Of a stretch of DNA of 6,285 bases, positions 5,395-6,285 are shown piece by piece. Numbering within the stretch: position 1 is the stretch's first letter; each line of letters opens with the position of its first letter. A model generated the notes under the pieces. It was not told where the DNA came from. It did no database searches and was given only the letters and a program-made list of their open reading frames with translations. The stretch comes from an uncultured Gammaproteobacteria bacterium (GTDB taxonomy: Bacteria; Pseudomonadota; Gammaproteobacteria; Arenicellales; Poriferihabitantaceae): NCBI GenBank assembly GCA_938021685.1, contig CALIFM010000219.1, positions 1 to 6,285 of the forward strand, read 5' to 3'. Made by a program: the position numbers and the translations under genes.

Positions 5395-6285
5395 ATGGCG
5401 AAACAACGCAAAGCCGTCGCATTGATGTCCGGCGGACTGGATTCCCTGCTCGCCGCTAAGGTCATGCTCGACCAAGGCATTCATGTTGAAGGCATTAACT
5501 TTTTCACTGGTTTTTGCGTGGAAGGTCACACTCATTCGATTCGCAACACCAGTGACGAAAAAAAACTTAAAAAGCGCAACAACGCCTTGTGGAGCGCTGA
5601 ACAACTAGGCATTAAGCTACATATTATTGACATTATTGAGCCCTATAAAGACGTAGTGCTTAACCCAAAGCATGGCTATGGTAGCAATCTTAACCCCTGC
5701 CTAGATTGCAAAATCTTCATGGTCAAAAAGGCACATGAGTGGATTAAAGAAAACAATTTTGACTTTATTATCTCTGGCGAAGTCGTTGGCCAGCGACCCA
5801 AATCACAACGCCCTCATACAATGCCAATGATCCAAAAAGAATCCGGCGCCATGGATTTATTGCTACGTCCGTTGTGCGCACAGCACCTTGAGCCGACCTT
5901 ACCCGAGCGTGAGGGCTGGGTGGATCGTGAAGCGATGCTTAACTTTCATGGCCGTAACCGCAAACCACAAATTGCCTTGGCCAAACAGTTTGGCATCGAC
6001 GACTTTGCCCAGCCTGCTGGTGGCTGCTGCTTTTTAACTGATGAAGCGTATTCAGTAAAACTGCAAGATATGTGGGATAACCGCCCTAGCCGTGATTACA
6101 CTTTAGATGACATCATCCTACTGAAAGTGGGTCGCCATTTGCGCCCCAAGCCACATTTTAAAATGATTGTTGCACGCGATGGCGGAGAGACACGCTATTT
6201 AGAAGGATACCGTAAACAATTCAAGCACCTTATTATGCGTTCGCACCCCGGACCATTAACCTTAATTGAAGGTGATGTGAATGCA
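5395..6285 (+). CDS. PP-loop ATPase, MnmA/ThiI-like, with C-terminal RNA-binding-like extension (3' partial)
   Basis: An open frame of 297 codons runs to the window edge without a stop. The N-terminus has a PP-loop, KAVALMSGGLDS (6-17), of N-type ATP pyrophosphatases that adenylate a tRNA base for thiolation. NPCLDC (100-105) and AGGCCFLTD (208-216) resemble, by position and context, the two catalytic-cysteine sites of MnmA (NPxxxC and the later GxCF); SGEVVGQRPKSQ (127-138) lies between. From about 236 the sequence (YTLDDIILLKVGRHLR, then RYLEGYRKQFKHLI) looks like the NFACT-R-type RNA-binding extension I recall in relatives often annotated as tRNA thiouridylase-like proteins. It is too divergent to be MnmA or ThiI itself, so I give no symbol. 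Start: ATG at 5395 fits the family N-terminus but has no Shine-Dalgarno; an in-frame ATG at 5353 would add 14 residues (MLYSRLLFLN...) but overlaps the likely promoter. The substrate is unknown. Confidence 0.85.
   Translation, partial: MAKQRKAVALMSGGLDSLLAAKVMLDQGIHVEGINFFTGFCVEGHTHSIRNTSDEKKLKKRNNALWSAEQLGIKLHIIDIIEPYKDVVLNPKHGYGSNLNPCLDCKIFMVKKAHEWIKENNFDFIISGEVVGQRPKSQRPHTMPMIQKESGAMDLLLRPLCAQHLEPTLPEREGWVDREAMLNFHGRNRKPQIALAKQFGIDDFAQPAGGCCFLTDEAYSVKLQDMWDNRPSRDYTLDDIILLKVGRHLRPKPHFKMIVARDGGETRYLEGYRKQFKHLIMRSHPGPLTLIEGDVNA

Noticed and set aside
5381..5425. 14-codon ORF (MTKHKWRNNAKPSH) overlapping the start of the PP-loop gene
   Set aside because: It has no Shine-Dalgarno and no codon run suggesting attenuation; most likely chance.
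5377..5604. 75-codon minus-strand frame opposite the start of the PP-loop gene
   Set aside because: It is a shadow of the conserved PP-loop coding region on the other strand.

Overview
The window is an ordinary housekeeping segment of a gammaproteobacterial chromosome. The reason is the gene order: accA, tilS, pyrG and kdsA lie on the minus strand in the order typical of that class, and each product reads like the gammaproteobacterial family member. Base composition is moderate and intergenic stretches are AT-rich. A marine, Cellvibrionales-like member would fit, but this is a guess; the sequence does not fix the genus.

Layout, left to right. Positions 1-214 are non-coding as far as can be seen and hold a Rho-independent terminator (77-102, minus strand) that closes the minus-strand cluster. 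kdsA (215-1033) is followed on the plus coordinate by pyrG (1055-2686, TTG start), with 21 bp between them. A 149-bp gap (2687-2835) carries a candidate pyrG promoter and a leader hairpin. Next come tilS (2836-4230, GTG start) and accA (4245-5213), 14 bp apart and probably translationally coupled. A 181-bp divergent spacer (5214-5394) separates accA from a plus-strand gene (5395 to the window edge, 3' end missing). That gene encodes a PP-loop, MnmA/ThiI-like protein with a C-terminal extension.

Functionally, the minus-strand genes supply growth-linked steps. AccA is half of the carboxyltransferase of acetyl-CoA carboxylase (malonyl-CoA for fatty acids). TilS makes lysidine in tRNA-Ile(CAU). 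PyrG makes CTP from UTP. KdsA makes Kdo-8-phosphate for lipopolysaccharide; CTP is also the activating nucleotide for Kdo, and fatty acids form lipid A, so three of the four converge on the outer membrane. The divergent gene is a second PP-loop ATPase, probably acting on RNA.

I do not see a new multi-gene system. The items most worth a second look are the uncharacterised PP-loop/RNA-binding-like protein at the right edge, a hairpin sequence shared between the cluster's terminator and the pyrG leader, and a KdsA with a complete metal-dependent (class II) ligand set.
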